Assembly: GCA_964236465.1 (NCBI GenBank)
Contig: CAXSBZ010000043.1
Span: 1-26,490 of the forward strand
Length of the DNA stretch: 26,490 nt
Reading direction: 5' to 3'
From: Mucilaginibacter_A sp964236465
GTDB taxonomy: Bacteria; Bacteroidota; Bacteroidia; Sphingobacteriales; Sphingobacteriaceae
Part shown: piece by piece, positions 16,835-24,603 of the stretch
Numbering within the stretch: position 1 is the first letter of the stretch
Layout of the letters: every line of letters begins with the position of its first letter
Program-made: the position numbers and the translations under genes
Notes under the pieces: model-generated
Database searches by the model: none
Told to the model about the DNA's origin: nothing
What the model saw: only the letters and a program-made list of their open reading frames with translations

Positions 16835-16868
16835 AAATTTATAATGCTTCTTTTACACGTATAAATTT
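16835..16868 (+). repeat. RCTTCTTTTA motif in a 9-bp hairpin, convergent gene ends
   Basis: AAATTTATA (16835-16843) and TATAAATTT (16860-16868) are perfect inverted arms. The 16-nt loop contains GCTTCTTTTA (16846-16855). It sits between the stops of GH92 and the Dabb gene and may end transcription from both. Confidence 0.75.
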
Positions 16869-16898
16869 TGTCTCTGCGATCAATGCGTCGAAGAGGTA

Positions 16899-17204
16899 TT
16901 AGGCTGCGTTTACCGAGTCATAAATGGTTACTTTTTCCCAGAGGTGCTGGCAGTTTTTCACAAATTCTTGATGTACCGGATGTACCTGATAACTTTCCTG
17001 GTCTTCCAAGTTATCAAAAATAAGCAACAAAGAAAAATCATAAGAAGTATCAATCACCGGCCGGTTGGTGCTGGCTTTTATGCCGATATGGATCATAATT
17101 TTTGGTTCGATAGCTGCTAAAGTTTGCAGTCCTGCCAATAAATCTTCTCTATCAGCATCGCTAATTTTATTTTTTAGCCAGAAAAAAACGTGGTGTGTAA
17201 ACAT
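16899..17204 (-). CDS. Dabb (stress-responsive alpha/beta barrel) domain protein
   Basis: A 101-residue single-domain protein of the dimeric alpha-beta barrel (Dabb, ferredoxin-like) family. Signatures are the start MFTHHVFFWLKNK, a central YDFSLLLIFDNLEDQESYQVHPVHQEFV, and an acidic/aromatic C-terminus. Members form dimers and are found as small enzymes or accessory proteins, so the role here is unknown. No signal peptide. It lies 75 bp downstream of glyQS on the same strand and converges with the GH92 gene. A copy of the dispersed motif sits on each side (16846 and 17249). Confidence 0.85.
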   Translation of the reverse strand: MFTHHVFFWLKNKISDADREDLLAGLQTLAAIEPKIMIHIGIKASTNRPVIDTSYDFSLLLIFDNLEDQESYQVHPVHQEFVKNCQHLWEKVTIYDSVNAA

Positions 17205-17248
17205 GGGTTTTATAAATTAAATAACAAATTCAAATAGATTATTTCAAT

Positions 17249-17258
17249 ACTTCTTTTA
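17249..17258 (+). repeat. RCTTCTTTTA motif after glyQS
   Basis: ACTTCTTTTA followed by TCGTTATAAAATTGG, nearly the same as the left core of the MITE-like elements. It lies 21 bp past the glyQS stop. Confidence 0.8.
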
Positions 17259-17279
17259 TCGTTATAAAATTGGTATCGC

Positions 17280-18752
17280 TTACTCCAAAACCTTTTTCCA
17301 GCTTACTAAATCACCAATAATTTTTTCCAGATCATCTGCGTTTACACGTTCCTGAACCATGGTATCGCGGTGGCGGATCGTTACAGAATTATCTTCCAAA
17401 GTTTGATGATCTATGGTAATACAAAAAGGCGTTCCAATGGCATCCTGGCGGCGGTAGCGTTTACCTATCGAATCCTTTTCGTCGTACTGCAAATTGAAAT
17501 CCAATTTCAGCTTGTCCATAATTTCGCGCGCTTTTTCGGGCAAGCCATCTTTTTTAGTAAGTGGCAAAATTGTTGCCTTAATCGGAGCCAAAGCAGGAGG
17601 GAACTTTAATACTATGCGGCTGTCTTTCTTATCGCCATCACTTAAATCCTGTTCTTCGTACGCATTAATCAGGGTCAATAAAAACATCCGGTCTAAACCG
17701 ATGGAAGTTTCGATGACATAAGGCACATAGCTTTGTTTTTCTTTGTCGGTTTCCTGCGGATCAAAAAAACGCAGCTTTTTACCGGAGAATTTTTCATGCT
17801 GAGATAGATCAAAATCCATACGGCTGTGTATGCCTTCAACTTCCTTAAACCCAAACGGAAATTCAAACTCAATATCTGTTGCCGCATTGGCGTAGTGCGC
17901 CAGTTTGGTATGGTCGTGAAAACGGTATTTTTCGGGAGAAGTGCCCAAAGCCAGATGCCATTTTAAACGTGTGGCTTTCCAATGCGCAAACCATTCCATT
18001 TCGGTTCCTGGTTTGATGAAAAACTGCATTTCCATCTGCTCAAATTCGCGCATCCGCAAAATAAACTGACGGGCAATCACTTCATTCCGAAATGCTTTGC
18101 CAATTTGCGCAATGCCAAAAGGGATTTTCATCCGGCCTGATTTCTGCACATTTAAGAAGTTGACAAAAATACCTTGCGCCGTTTCCGGCCGTAAATAAAC
18201 TTCGTCTGAACCTTCTGCCATCGCACCAAATTGTGTCGAAAACATGAGGTTGAACTGACGGACTTCTGTCCAGTTTCTTGTTCCGGAAACCGGATCGGCA
18301 ATTTCATGTTCTTCAATCAGTTCTTTTAAGCGGGAAAAATCTTCGGCTTTTAAAGCATCATCCATCGCAGTTTGCAAAGTTTCAGCTTTCTCTGTTTTGC
18401 CTTCTTTTTCATATTTTGCAATCTTATCTTCCAATAACTGATCCGCGCGATAACGCTTTTTAGAATCCTTGTTATCAATCATCGGATCATTAAAACCAGC
18501 CACGTGGCCGCTGGCTTCCCATATTTTTGGGTGCATAAAAATAGCAGAATCAATGCCCACAATATTTTCGTTCAACTGTACCATGGCTTTCCACCAGTAA
18601 GTTTTGATGTTGTTTTTCAATTCGGTGCCGTATTGGCCGTAATCATAAACGGCACTTAGTCCGTCGTAAATTTCACTGGATTGGAACACAAAGCCATACT
18701 CTTTAGCGTGTGCAATTACGTTTTTAAAAAGCTCGTCGTTGTTTTTGCTCAT
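17280..18752 (-). CDS. glyQS: Glycyl-tRNA synthetase, single-chain dimeric type
   Basis: A 490-residue class II aminoacyl-tRNA synthetase that charges tRNA-Gly. It is the alpha2 type, not the alpha2-beta2 type. Evidence: GFVFQSSEIYDGLSAVYDYGQYG at the N-terminus, HVAGFNDPMID, the class II motif 2 FRNEVIARQFILRMREFEQME (F221-E224 onward), and the motif 3 helix ETSIGLDR (R355). A C-terminal anticodon-binding domain follows. The ATG at 18752 was chosen; the open frame extends to 18860 but that part is not homologous and lies over the promoter. A perfect TATCTTTG element (18768-18761, minus) suggests a very short leader. Confidence 0.95.
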   Translation of the reverse strand: MSKNNDELFKNVIAHAKEYGFVFQSSEIYDGLSAVYDYGQYGTELKNNIKTYWWKAMVQLNENIVGIDSAIFMHPKIWEASGHVAGFNDPMIDNKDSKKRYRADQLLEDKIAKYEKEGKTEKAETLQTAMDDALKAEDFSRLKELIEEHEIADPVSGTRNWTEVRQFNLMFSTQFGAMAEGSDEVYLRPETAQGIFVNFLNVQKSGRMKIPFGIAQIGKAFRNEVIARQFILRMREFEQMEMQFFIKPGTEMEWFAHWKATRLKWHLALGTSPEKYRFHDHTKLAHYANAATDIEFEFPFGFKEVEGIHSRMDFDLSQHEKFSGKKLRFFDPQETDKEKQSYVPYVIETSIGLDRMFLLTLINAYEEQDLSDGDKKDSRIVLKFPPALAPIKATILPLTKKDGLPEKAREIMDKLKLDFNLQYDEKDSIGKRYRRQDAIGTPFCITIDHQTLEDNSVTIRHRDTMVQERVNADDLEKIIGDLVSWKKVLE

Positions 18753-18760
18753 AACGGAGG

Positions 18761-18768
18761 CAAAGATA
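18761..18768 (-). promoter_or_regulatory. -7 promoter element for glyQS
   Basis: TATCTTTG on the minus strand fits TAnnTTTG perfectly. It ends 8 bp before the ATG, so transcription would begin almost at the start codon. A TTG 15 bp upstream is a weak -33 candidate. Confidence 0.55.
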
Positions 18769-18770
18769 AT

Positions 18771-18798
18771 TTTTAGTGTGGAACAATGTGTAGTTTTG
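18771..18798 (+). promoter_or_regulatory. Promoter for the DUF433/DUF5615 pair
   Basis: TAGTTTTG at 18791-18798 fits TAnnTTTG. A T-rich TTTTAG at 18771 stands at about the -33 position. It interlocks with the divergent glyQS promoter. Confidence 0.5.
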
Positions 18799-18822
18799 TG
18801 TATTACCAAAATTCGCAAAGCC

Positions 18823-19062
18823 ATGAACGAAAAAGAGTTGTTAAGCAGAATTACCATCAATCCAGAAATCTGCCATGGTAAACCAACGATTCGTAACAGA
18901 AGATATCCGGTAGAACTGATACTGGAATTACTTTCTGCAGATATGACTTACCAAGAAATTTTAGAAGATTACGAGGATTTGGAGTATAATGACATTTTGG
19001 CTTGTTTAGCGTTTGCCTCTAAATTATTACGTGTAAAATCTTATTCAGCTGTTGCTGAATGA
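18823..19062 (+). CDS. DUF433 family antitoxin
   Basis: A 79-residue cytoplasmic protein of the DUF433 (VapB-like, helix-turn-helix) family. Recognised by ITINPEICHGKPTIRNRRYPVELILELLSADMTYQEILEDYEDLEYNDILACLAFA, the usual DUF433 pattern (normally xGKPxIxGTRI...). The ATG at 18823 gives the normal length; the frame opens at 18739 but that part overlaps the promoter. Its stop overlaps the next start (ATGA, 19059-19062), so the pair is translationally coupled. Expected to neutralise the PIN-like partner and to bind its own promoter. Confidence 0.85.
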   Translation: MNEKELLSRITINPEICHGKPTIRNRRYPVELILELLSADMTYQEILEDYEDLEYNDILACLAFASKLLRVKSYSAVAE

Positions 19063-19415
19063 AGTTTTTGATCGATGCACAACTTCCAAGTTTAATATGT
19101 GAAGTTCTTCAAAAAAGACAACTTGACGGAATACATGCTAAACAATTGATTAAAGGAAATAACACGCCTGATAAAATAATTATAGATATAGCCAATATAG
19201 AAAAAAGAATAGTCGTTACAAAAGATTCCGACTTTTACTATTCTCATATCACTTTGGGCAAACCAGAGAAACTATTACTAATTAAGACAGGAAATATAAA
19301 AAACAAGCAACTGCTAAATTTAATAAGAATCAACATTGACTTAATAGTATCACTTTTTAGTGATCATAATTTCCTCGAACTTACAAAGCTGGGAGTAATA
19401 ATCAATAACAACTGA
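19059..19415 (+). CDS. DUF5615 PIN-like toxin
   Basis: A 118-residue PIN-like putative ribonuclease. The family pattern is clear: MKFLIDAQLP at the start, NNTPDKIIIDIANIEKRIVVTKDSDFYYSHI in the centre, LLLIKTGNIKNKQLLNLI, and a C-terminal FLELTKLGVII. Acidic residues D6, D38, D56 and D58 are the expected metal-binding set, so it looks intact. It forms a toxin-antitoxin module with the overlapping DUF433 gene. RNA target unknown. It ends 16 bp before gldA, so read-through into gldA is possible. Confidence 0.85.
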   Translation: MKFLIDAQLPSLICEVLQKRQLDGIHAKQLIKGNNTPDKIIIDIANIEKRIVVTKDSDFYYSHITLGKPEKLLLIKTGNIKNKQLLNLIRINIDLIVSLFSDHNFLELTKLGVIINNN

Positions 19416-19431
19416 TCTCCGAAAGCCAATA

Positions 19432-20139
19432 ATGAGCATCCAAGTCCAAAACCTATCCAAAACTTACGGCATTCAAAAAGCCATTGATGCGATTTCTTTC
19501 TCCGCAGAACCAGGAAAAGTGCTTGGCTTTCTCGGCCCAAATGGTGCCGGAAAATCGACCACAATGAAAATCCTGACCTGCTTCATTCCGCAAACTTCCG
19601 GCACAGCAACAGTCAACGGTTTTGATACGATAAAAGAAGCATTGCAAGTGCGGCAACAAATTGGTTACTTGCCCGAAAGCAACGCCTTGTATCCCGATTT
19701 GTATGTAAAAGAAGCATTGCATTTTGTGGCTTCAATCCACAAAATCTACGAACCAGAAAAACGGATTGCAGAAGTAATTGAGCAAACCGGACTTGGCCCG
19801 GAACAGAAAAAGAAGATCGGACAGCTTTCTAAAGGCTACAAACAACGCGTTGGTTTGGCGCAGGCCATTCTGCATAACCCGCAGGTTTTGATTTTGGATG
19901 AACCCACTTCCGGCTTAGACCCAAACCAATTAATCGGAATACGAAGCCTGATCAAAGAGTTGGGCAGAAATAAAACCGTCATCCTTTCCACGCATATTAT
20001 GCAGGAAGTGGAAGCGATTTGCGATCAAGTGGTCATCATCAACAAAGGCAAAATTGTGGCCGATCAAACGCTTCGAAACTTGTATCAGCAATATCCGCAG
20101 CAAACTTTGGAACAGATTTTTATCAAACTCACAAATTAA
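19432..20139 (+). CDS. gldA: ABC transporter ATPase, GldA-like
   Basis: A 235-residue cytoplasmic ATPase that would power the GldF/GldG membrane complex linked to gliding motility and to T9SS-bearing bacteria. Walker A GPNGAGKST is at 35-43, the LSKGYKQ signature near 132-138, Walker B with D156/E157, and the H-loop STHIMQEVEAICD follows. After IINKGKIVADQTLRNLYQQYP it jumps straight to TLEQIFIKLTN. From memory, GldA proteins of about 300 residues carry roughly 60 more residues at this point, so the C-terminal accessory domain seems missing. Two copies of the TAAAAGAAGC motif encode K-E-A-L twice. It ends 110 bp before gldF. Confidence 0.85.
   Translation: MSIQVQNLSKTYGIQKAIDAISFSAEPGKVLGFLGPNGAGKSTTMKILTCFIPQTSGTATVNGFDTIKEALQVRQQIGYLPESNALYPDLYVKEALHFVASIHKIYEPEKRIAEVIEQTGLGPEQKKKIGQLSKGYKQRVGLAQAILHNPQVLILDEPTSGLDPNQLIGIRSLIKELGRNKTVILSTHIMQEVEAICDQVVIINKGKIVADQTLRNLYQQYPQQTLEQIFIKLTN
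19631..19640 (-). repeat. RCTTCTTTTA motif inside gldA (1)
   Basis: TAAAAGAAGC on plus, encoding T-I-K-E-A-L. Confidence 0.8.
19706..19715 (-). repeat. RCTTCTTTTA motif inside gldA (2)
   Basis: TAAAAGAAGC on plus, encoding Y-V-K-E-A-L, 75 bp after the previous copy. Confidence 0.8.
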
Positions 20140-20149
20140 AATAATCCCG

Positions 20150-20167
20150 ATACTGTTTTTACCGTAT
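20150..20167 (+). repeat. Motif variant after gldA
   Basis: ACTGTTTTTA (20152-20161) between ATAC and GTAT arms, followed by AAATTTTA. 12 bp past the gldA stop. Confidence 0.5.
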
Positions 20168-20201
20168 AAATTTTAGGTTTCGCGCTCATTGGTACAAGCT
20201 T

Positions 20202-20230
20202 TTTGCTTTGCGGTTATTTGTATAATTTTG
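20202..20230 (+). promoter_or_regulatory. Promoter for gldFG
   Basis: TTTG at 20202-20205, 17-bp spacer, TAATTTTG at 20223-20230: a full match to the Bacteroidota -33/-7 pattern, 20 bp before the gldF start. Confidence 0.65.
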
Positions 20231-20249
20231 GCTTTTACGTAAAAATCTG

Positions 20250-20972
20250 GTGCTCACAATCCTACAAAAAGAAATTACTTCTTACCTCAGTTCGCTGGTT
20301 GCGTACGTTACCATCGGCGTTTTTTTGCTTGTTTTGGGCTTGTTTCTGTGGGTTTTCCCCGATACCAGCGTACTCGATTACGGTTATGCTGATCTGGGCA
20401 GCCTGTTCAACACCACGCCTTATCTGTTTATGTTTTTGATTCCGGCCATCACCATGCGCTCATTAGCCGAAGAAAAAAAGGAAGGGACTTTCGAGCTGCT
20501 TGCCACAAGCCCAATCACCGACTGGCAGATTGTTTTGGGCAAATATCTGGCTTGTTTGCTGCTGGTTTTGCTGGCTTTGATCCCGACTTTGGTTTATGTT
20601 TATTCCGTTTCCGAGTTGGGAAATCCGGTTGGAAACCTCGATTCGGGTGCAGTAATTGGTTCATATATTGGTTTGTTTTTGTTGGGTGGAACTTTTGTGG
20701 CGATCGGGATTTTCGCTTCCTCCATCACCAAAAATCAGATCATCGCCTTTACGATTGCTGTTTTTATGTGCTTTTTTATGTTCAGCGGATTCGATTCTTT
20801 AAGCGGATTGCTGTCATTCCAAAATTCAGAAATACAAAACTTCGGCATCAACGAACACTATCAGGCCATCAGTCGCGGCGTACTGGATACGCGCGATCTG
20901 GTATATTTTTTAAGCCTGAGCGGTTTGTTTTTATTGCTGACGAAAACGGTTTTGGGAGGAAGAAAATGGTAA
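20250..20972 (+). CDS. gldF: ABC transporter permease GldF
   Basis: A 240-residue inner-membrane protein with about six hydrophobic helices. It shows the GldF/ABC-2 permease pattern: ILQKEITSYLSSLVAYVTIGVFLLVLGLFLWVFP at the N-terminus, then SLFNTTPYLFMFLIPAITMRSLAEEKKEGTFELLATSPI, and DLVYFLSLSGLFLLLT at the end. The start is GTG at 20250 (M-L-T-I-L-Q-K-E), supported by the family start and by the promoter 20 bp upstream; no ATG is available. Its stop overlaps the gldG start by 7 bp. With gldA it would form a GldAFG ABC complex. Confidence 0.92.
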   Translation: MLTILQKEITSYLSSLVAYVTIGVFLLVLGLFLWVFPDTSVLDYGYADLGSLFNTTPYLFMFLIPAITMRSLAEEKKEGTFELLATSPITDWQIVLGKYLACLLLVLLALIPTLVYVYSVSELGNPVGNLDSGAVIGSYIGLFLLGGTFVAIGIFASSITKNQIIAFTIAVFMCFFMFSGFDSLSGLLSFQNSEIQNFGINEHYQAISRGVLDTRDLVYFLSLSGLFLLLTKTVLGGRKW

Positions 20973-22657
20973 GTTTTCGTAAAAAGAAAGATTTGCTACA
21001 AGTTGGCTTTGCGCTGCTGATGCTTCTTTTACTAAACATTTTTTCAAATTACTTTTTTACCCGTTTTGATTTTACTTCGGAAAAACGCTTTACACTTTCG
21101 CCCATCACCCGAAATTTGGTAGATAGTTTGAAAAAACCAGTTACCATCACCGTTTTTTTACAGGGCGATTTTCCGGCTGGGTTTAAACGTTTGCAACGCG
21201 CCACCCGCGATTTGCTGGACGATTACAACGCGTTCGGCCACAACCGTTTAAAAGTAGCATTTGTTGATCCGCTGGCTGGTGCAAGTTCCGATGAACAAAC
21301 CAAAATTTTGCAGGATTTGCAAGGCCAGGGCATCGAGCCAACCAACCTCAGCATAAAAACGGAGAGCGGCTTATCCCAGAAAATCATTTTTCCGGCAGCT
21401 TTGGTAAAATGTGGCGACAAGCAAATTCCGGTTAAATTATTGCAAACGCGCATCGGTTTATCGCCCGAAGAAGTGCTGAATAATTCGATCCAAAACCTGG
21501 AGTACGCCTTTTCTTCTGCCATAAAAAAAGCATCCAGCGGCGGTAAGCCACGTATCGGTTTCACCGAAGGCCATCACGAACTATCTGATTTACAATTGAA
21601 TGATGCGCTGCGTTCATTATCAGACGGATTTGAAGTTGGCCGTGTCAACCTCAAAACGATCCCTTTTGCCAATATCGAAAAGCTTAGTTTGCTGATCGTT
21701 CCAAAACCGGATCTGCCATTTACAGAATTGGAGAAATTTAAAATTGATCAATATTTGATGCGCGGCGGCAGGATTTTGTGGACGATAGACCCCGTTACAG
21801 CCGAACTGGATAGCCTGCGCGGACATGGCGGCGAGCAATTAGCTTTCAACAAGCAGTTGAACCTGGACGATCAGCTTTTTAGCTACGGCATCCGCTTAAA
21901 TTTTGATTTGATTGCGGATATTAGTTGCGCCCAAATTCCGGTGAATGTAGGCAATGTGGCAGGGCAGGGGCAAATCCAAATGCTGCCCTGGTTGTTTTAT
22001 CCAGTTTTGATGCCGCTTGCCAAACATCCGCTGGTGAAAAACCTGGATGGCATCCGTACCGAATTTGTCAGTTCGATAGATACGATTGCCGTACCGGGAA
22101 TCAAAAAAACGGTGCTGCTGGCTTCATCTCCGTATAACCAAAAAATTACGACACCGCATTTAATCTCACTGCAAATGCTGGAACAAGAACCCGATCCGAA
22201 AGCGTTTCAAAGTGCGCCGAAAACCGTTGGTGTTTTATTAGAAGGGAAGTTTAAATCTGATTTTAAAAACCGCCCTGTTCCCGAAGGTTTTACGGAGAAA
22301 ATCAATGTGCTACCGCAAAGCAAACCGACCAAAATGATCGTGATTAGCGATGGTGATGTGTTTAAAAATCAGATCAATGAAACAGACGGATCGCCGTTTC
22401 CGCTGGGTTTTGACCGATACACGCAGCAAACTTACGGCAATAAGAACCTGCTGCTCAATATTGCGGATTACATGACAGATGATTCCGGTTTGATTGGCCT
22501 TCGGAACAAAGAAATCAAAATACGGCTACTGGATCGCGCACAAATTAAATCCTCAAAACTGTACTGGCAATTGCTAAACACGGTGCTACCGATAGCGATG
22601 CTTCTTTTATTCGCTATTTTTCAACAATATCATCGCAGAAGAAAGTATGCCGCTTAA
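20966..22657 (+). CDS. gldG: Gliding motility-associated protein GldG
   Basis: A 563-residue membrane-anchored partner of GldF. An N-terminal helix (LLQVGFALLMLLLLNIFSNYFF, about 9-30) leads into a periplasmic region beginning SEKRFTLSPITRNLVDSLKKPVTITVFLQGDFP, typical of the GldG/ABC-2 auxiliary family. A C-terminal helix VLPIAMLLLFAIF precedes a basic tail. The ATG at 20966 was chosen; the longer frame from 20552 lies over gldF in another phase. Two copies of the dispersed motif (21022 and 22600) encode the L-L-L runs of both membrane helices. The second lies 48 bp before the stop and is framed by a 7-bp inverted repeat. Confidence 0.92.
   Translation: MVSFRKKKDLLQVGFALLMLLLLNIFSNYFFTRFDFTSEKRFTLSPITRNLVDSLKKPVTITVFLQGDFPAGFKRLQRATRDLLDDYNAFGHNRLKVAFVDPLAGASSDEQTKILQDLQGQGIEPTNLSIKTESGLSQKIIFPAALVKCGDKQIPVKLLQTRIGLSPEEVLNNSIQNLEYAFSSAIKKASSGGKPRIGFTEGHHELSDLQLNDALRSLSDGFEVGRVNLKTIPFANIEKLSLLIVPKPDLPFTELEKFKIDQYLMRGGRILWTIDPVTAELDSLRGHGGEQLAFNKQLNLDDQLFSYGIRLNFDLIADISCAQIPVNVGNVAGQGQIQMLPWLFYPVLMPLAKHPLVKNLDGIRTEFVSSIDTIAVPGIKKTVLLASSPYNQKITTPHLISLQMLEQEPDPKAFQSAPKTVGVLLEGKFKSDFKNRPVPEGFTEKINVLPQSKPTKMIVISDGDVFKNQINETDGSPFPLGFDRYTQQTYGNKNLLLNIADYMTDDSGLIGLRNKEIKIRLLDRAQIKSSKLYWQLLNTVLPIAMLLLFAIFQQYHRRRKYAA
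21022..21031 (+). repeat. RCTTCTTTTA motif inside gldG (1)
   Basis: GCTTCTTTTA encoding L-M-L-L-L-L in the first membrane helix. Confidence 0.8.
22592..22617 (+). repeat. RCTTCTTTTA motif in a 7-bp hairpin inside gldG (2)
   Basis: ATAGCGA (22592-22598) and TCGCTAT (22611-22617) flank TGCTTCTTTTAT. It encodes A-M-L-L-L-F near the C-terminus, 48 bp before the stop. Confidence 0.75.
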
Positions 22658-22663
22658 AATTTC

Positions 22664-22671
22664 TACTTTTG
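22664..22671 (+). promoter_or_regulatory. -7 promoter element for dnaN
   Basis: TACTTTTG, 22 bp before the ATG, fits TAnnTTTG. It overlaps a hairpin, TCTAC/GTAGA with loop TTTTG, extended by AAAATT/AATTTT. No clear -33 box was found. Confidence 0.5.
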
Positions 22672-22693
22672 GTAGATCAATTTTAAAATTTAT

Positions 22694-23818
22694 ATGAAAT
22701 TTATTGTTTCTACATCAACCTTGCTCAAACAGTTGCAAGCTGTGAGCGGGGCTTTGAGCAGCAGCACTGTTTTGCCGATATTAGAAAACTTTTTGTTCCG
22801 TATCCAGGACGGAAATTTAACCATTTCTGCAACAGATTTACAAACCAGCATGACTACTTCGCTGCCGGTAGAAACGCAGGAAAATGGCCGCATCGCCATT
22901 CCTTCGCGCATTTTGCTGGATACTTTAAAGTCGTTGCCAGAGCAGCCAGTTACGTTTTTGGTGGATGATAAAACTTTTGCGGTAGAAATTAAAGCAGGCG
23001 ATGGAAACTATAAATTGAGCGGCGAAAACGGCGAAGATTTCCCCAAAATCCCAACGGTAGAAAACGCATCATCCGTGAGCTTGCCAGCTTCTGTTTTGGC
23101 TGAGGCAATCAACAAAACCATTTTTGCGGTTAGTAATGATGAATTGCGTCCCGCCATGACAGGTGTTTACTGTCAGCTTTCGCCGCAGCATTTTACTTTT
23201 GTGGCTACTGATGCACATAAATTAGTCCGTTATCGGCGTAAAGATGCGCACTCGGAAACGGCTACTTCTTTTATCATGCCAAAAAAAGCATTAAATTTGT
23301 TAAAATCTTCGCTGCCTTCGGAAGATGTAGCTGTTTCGGTAGAATATAATAGTACAAGTGCTTTTTTCAAATTTGGTAACATCAATCTGGTTTGCCGTTT
23401 GATTGATGAACGTTATCCGGATTATGATGCCGTTATCCCACTAAATAATCCAAATAAATTAACCATTGATCGGCTTTCATTTTTGGGTTCTTTAAGCCGT
23501 GTGGCTATCTATGCCAATAAAACTACGCATCAGGTGAGGTTAAAAATTTCAGGAAGCGAGCTGAATATTTCATCAGAAGATATTGATTTTTCCAACGAAG
23601 CCCACGAAAAACTGAATTGTGATTATGTAGGAGAAGATATGGAGATTGGTTTTAATGCCCGTTTTCTGATCGAAATGCTGCGTAATTTAAGCTGTGAAGA
23701 AGTTTCATTAGAAATGTCGACTCCAAACCGCGCTGGTTTATTATTACCGCAAGGCGGCGATGAAAACGAAGAGGTGCTGATGCTGGTGATGCCGGTGATG
23801 CTGAATTCGTACGCGTAA
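22694..23818 (+). CDS. dnaN: DNA polymerase III beta subunit (sliding clamp)
   Basis: A 374-residue ring-forming processivity clamp for replicative DNA polymerase. It has the usual length and three-domain layout. Landmarks are MKFIVSTSTLLKQLQAVSGALSSSTVLPILENFLF at the start, LRPAMTGVYCQL and VATDAHKLVRY in the centre, ERYPDYDAVIPLNN, and EEVLMLVMPVMLNSYA at the end, where the family normally ends with an MP(M/V) motif. The ATG at 22694 gives a full-length protein. It lies 36 bp after gldG. A terminator follows at 23864-23910. One motif copy (23264) encodes T-S-F-I. Confidence 0.97.
   Translation: MKFIVSTSTLLKQLQAVSGALSSSTVLPILENFLFRIQDGNLTISATDLQTSMTTSLPVETQENGRIAIPSRILLDTLKSLPEQPVTFLVDDKTFAVEIKAGDGNYKLSGENGEDFPKIPTVENASSVSLPASVLAEAINKTIFAVSNDELRPAMTGVYCQLSPQHFTFVATDAHKLVRYRRKDAHSETATSFIMPKKALNLLKSSLPSEDVAVSVEYNSTSAFFKFGNINLVCRLIDERYPDYDAVIPLNNPNKLTIDRLSFLGSLSRVAIYANKTTHQVRLKISGSELNISSEDIDFSNEAHEKLNCDYVGEDMEIGFNARFLIEMLRNLSCEEVSLEMSTPNRAGLLLPQGGDENEEVLMLVMPVMLNSYA
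23264..23273 (+). repeat. RCTTCTTTTA motif inside dnaN
   Basis: ACTTCTTTTA encoding A-T-S-F-I-M, followed by TCATGCCAAAAAA. Confidence 0.8.
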
Positions 23819-23854
23819 AAAATATTGCAGATACTTCTTTTATCAAGATATTTT
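23819..23854 (+). repeat. RCTTCTTTTA motif in a 7-bp hairpin after dnaN
   Basis: AAAATAT (23819-23825) and ATATTTT (23848-23854) flank ACTTCTTTTA (23833-23842), directly after the dnaN stop and before the terminator. Confidence 0.75.
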
Positions 23855-23863
23855 CATTGTAAC

Positions 23864-23910
23864 AAACCGCTCGGTTCTTCGTAAACTTTACGAAATCAAG
23901 CGGTTTTTTT
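23864..23910 (+). terminator. Terminator after dnaN, abutting the next start codon
   Basis: AAACCGCT (23864-23871) pairs with AGCGGTTT (23899-23906), with an inner stem TTCGTAAA/TTTACGAA, ending in a T run at 23904-23910. The next base begins the ATG of the lipoprotein gene, so this hairpin also occupies its whole leader. Confidence 0.75.
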
Positions 23911-24603
23911 ATGAGGACAACGTATCCATTTTATAAACTAAGCGGATTTTTCTTTTTTCCCGCACTGCTATTGGGTTTATATTCTTGCAAAAGCAACCTA
24001 CCAACAGACGCGCCTTTGGGGAATGCACATTTATCAGTAGTCAACAGTTCACCTAATTCTTCAGCCATAAACTTTTACTGGACAGGCAATAAATTTAACG
24101 CTGTTCCGCTGATTTATGGCAATACAACTGGCTACCGTACGCTTACTTCAGGTGTAAGAGATGTGCAAATCAAAGCAAATATCAGCAATAAACTTCTGGC
24201 TGCCAGTACAATACATATTAAGCAGGATTCCAGCTACAGCTTTTTTGTGTATGAAGCCAACAACACGGTTGCAACGGTAATTGCCGAAGATGATCTGAGC
24301 ATTCCGTCTTTTGGAAACGCCAGGATTAGGCTCGTCAATTTATCAGCCGGATTATCTTCTGCAGATATTGTTATCACCAACGGGCCTACAATAGCTTCGG
24401 GTGTTAGTTTTGGTTCAATCGGAACTTACATCGAGTTGAAAGCAGGAATTTACAATCTGGAAATGCGTTTGCACGGAACCACAACCGGTTTGCTGAGCCT
24501 GCCGAATGTACGTTTGGATAACGGCAAAATATATACCATTTGGAGCGGCGGCACGGTAAACGGAACCGGCACAAAAGTATCGGCACAAATAATTAGCCAG
24601 TAA
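23911..24603 (+). CDS. DUF4397 lipoprotein
   Basis: A 230-residue predicted lipoprotein. The N-terminus ends in a lipobox, LLLGLYSC with C26 as the lipidation site. The mature part has two beta-rich DUF4397-type repeats: HLSVVNSSPNSSAINFYW...YRTLTSGVRDVQIKA and ARIRLVNLSAGLSSADIVIT...YIELKAGIYNLEMRL. It ends with the KIYTIWSGGTVNG motif. Such proteins are common surface or periplasmic lipoproteins of Bacteroidota with unknown role. The ATG follows the dnaN terminator directly, so its promoter must be upstream within or before that hairpin. A second DUF4397 gene follows after 54 bp. The stop codon itself is part of the TAAAAGAAGT motif at 24601. Confidence 0.82.
   Translation: MRTTYPFYKLSGFFFFPALLLGLYSCKSNLPTDAPLGNAHLSVVNSSPNSSAINFYWTGNKFNAVPLIYGNTTGYRTLTSGVRDVQIKANISNKLLAASTIHIKQDSSYSFFVYEANNTVATVIAEDDLSIPSFGNARIRLVNLSAGLSSADIVITNGPTIASGVSFGSIGTYIELKAGIYNLEMRLHGTTTGLLSLPNVRLDNGKIYTIWSGGTVNGTGTKVSAQIISQ

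Noticed and set aside
20552..20965. Long N-terminal extension of gldG
   Set aside because: It lies over gldF in another phase and has unnatural composition; ATG 20966 gives a normal GldG.
8842..23273. Coding copies as insertions of the MITE-like element
   Set aside because: Only the core and a loose AT tract are shared, reading frames are intact, and the proteins align normally with their families.
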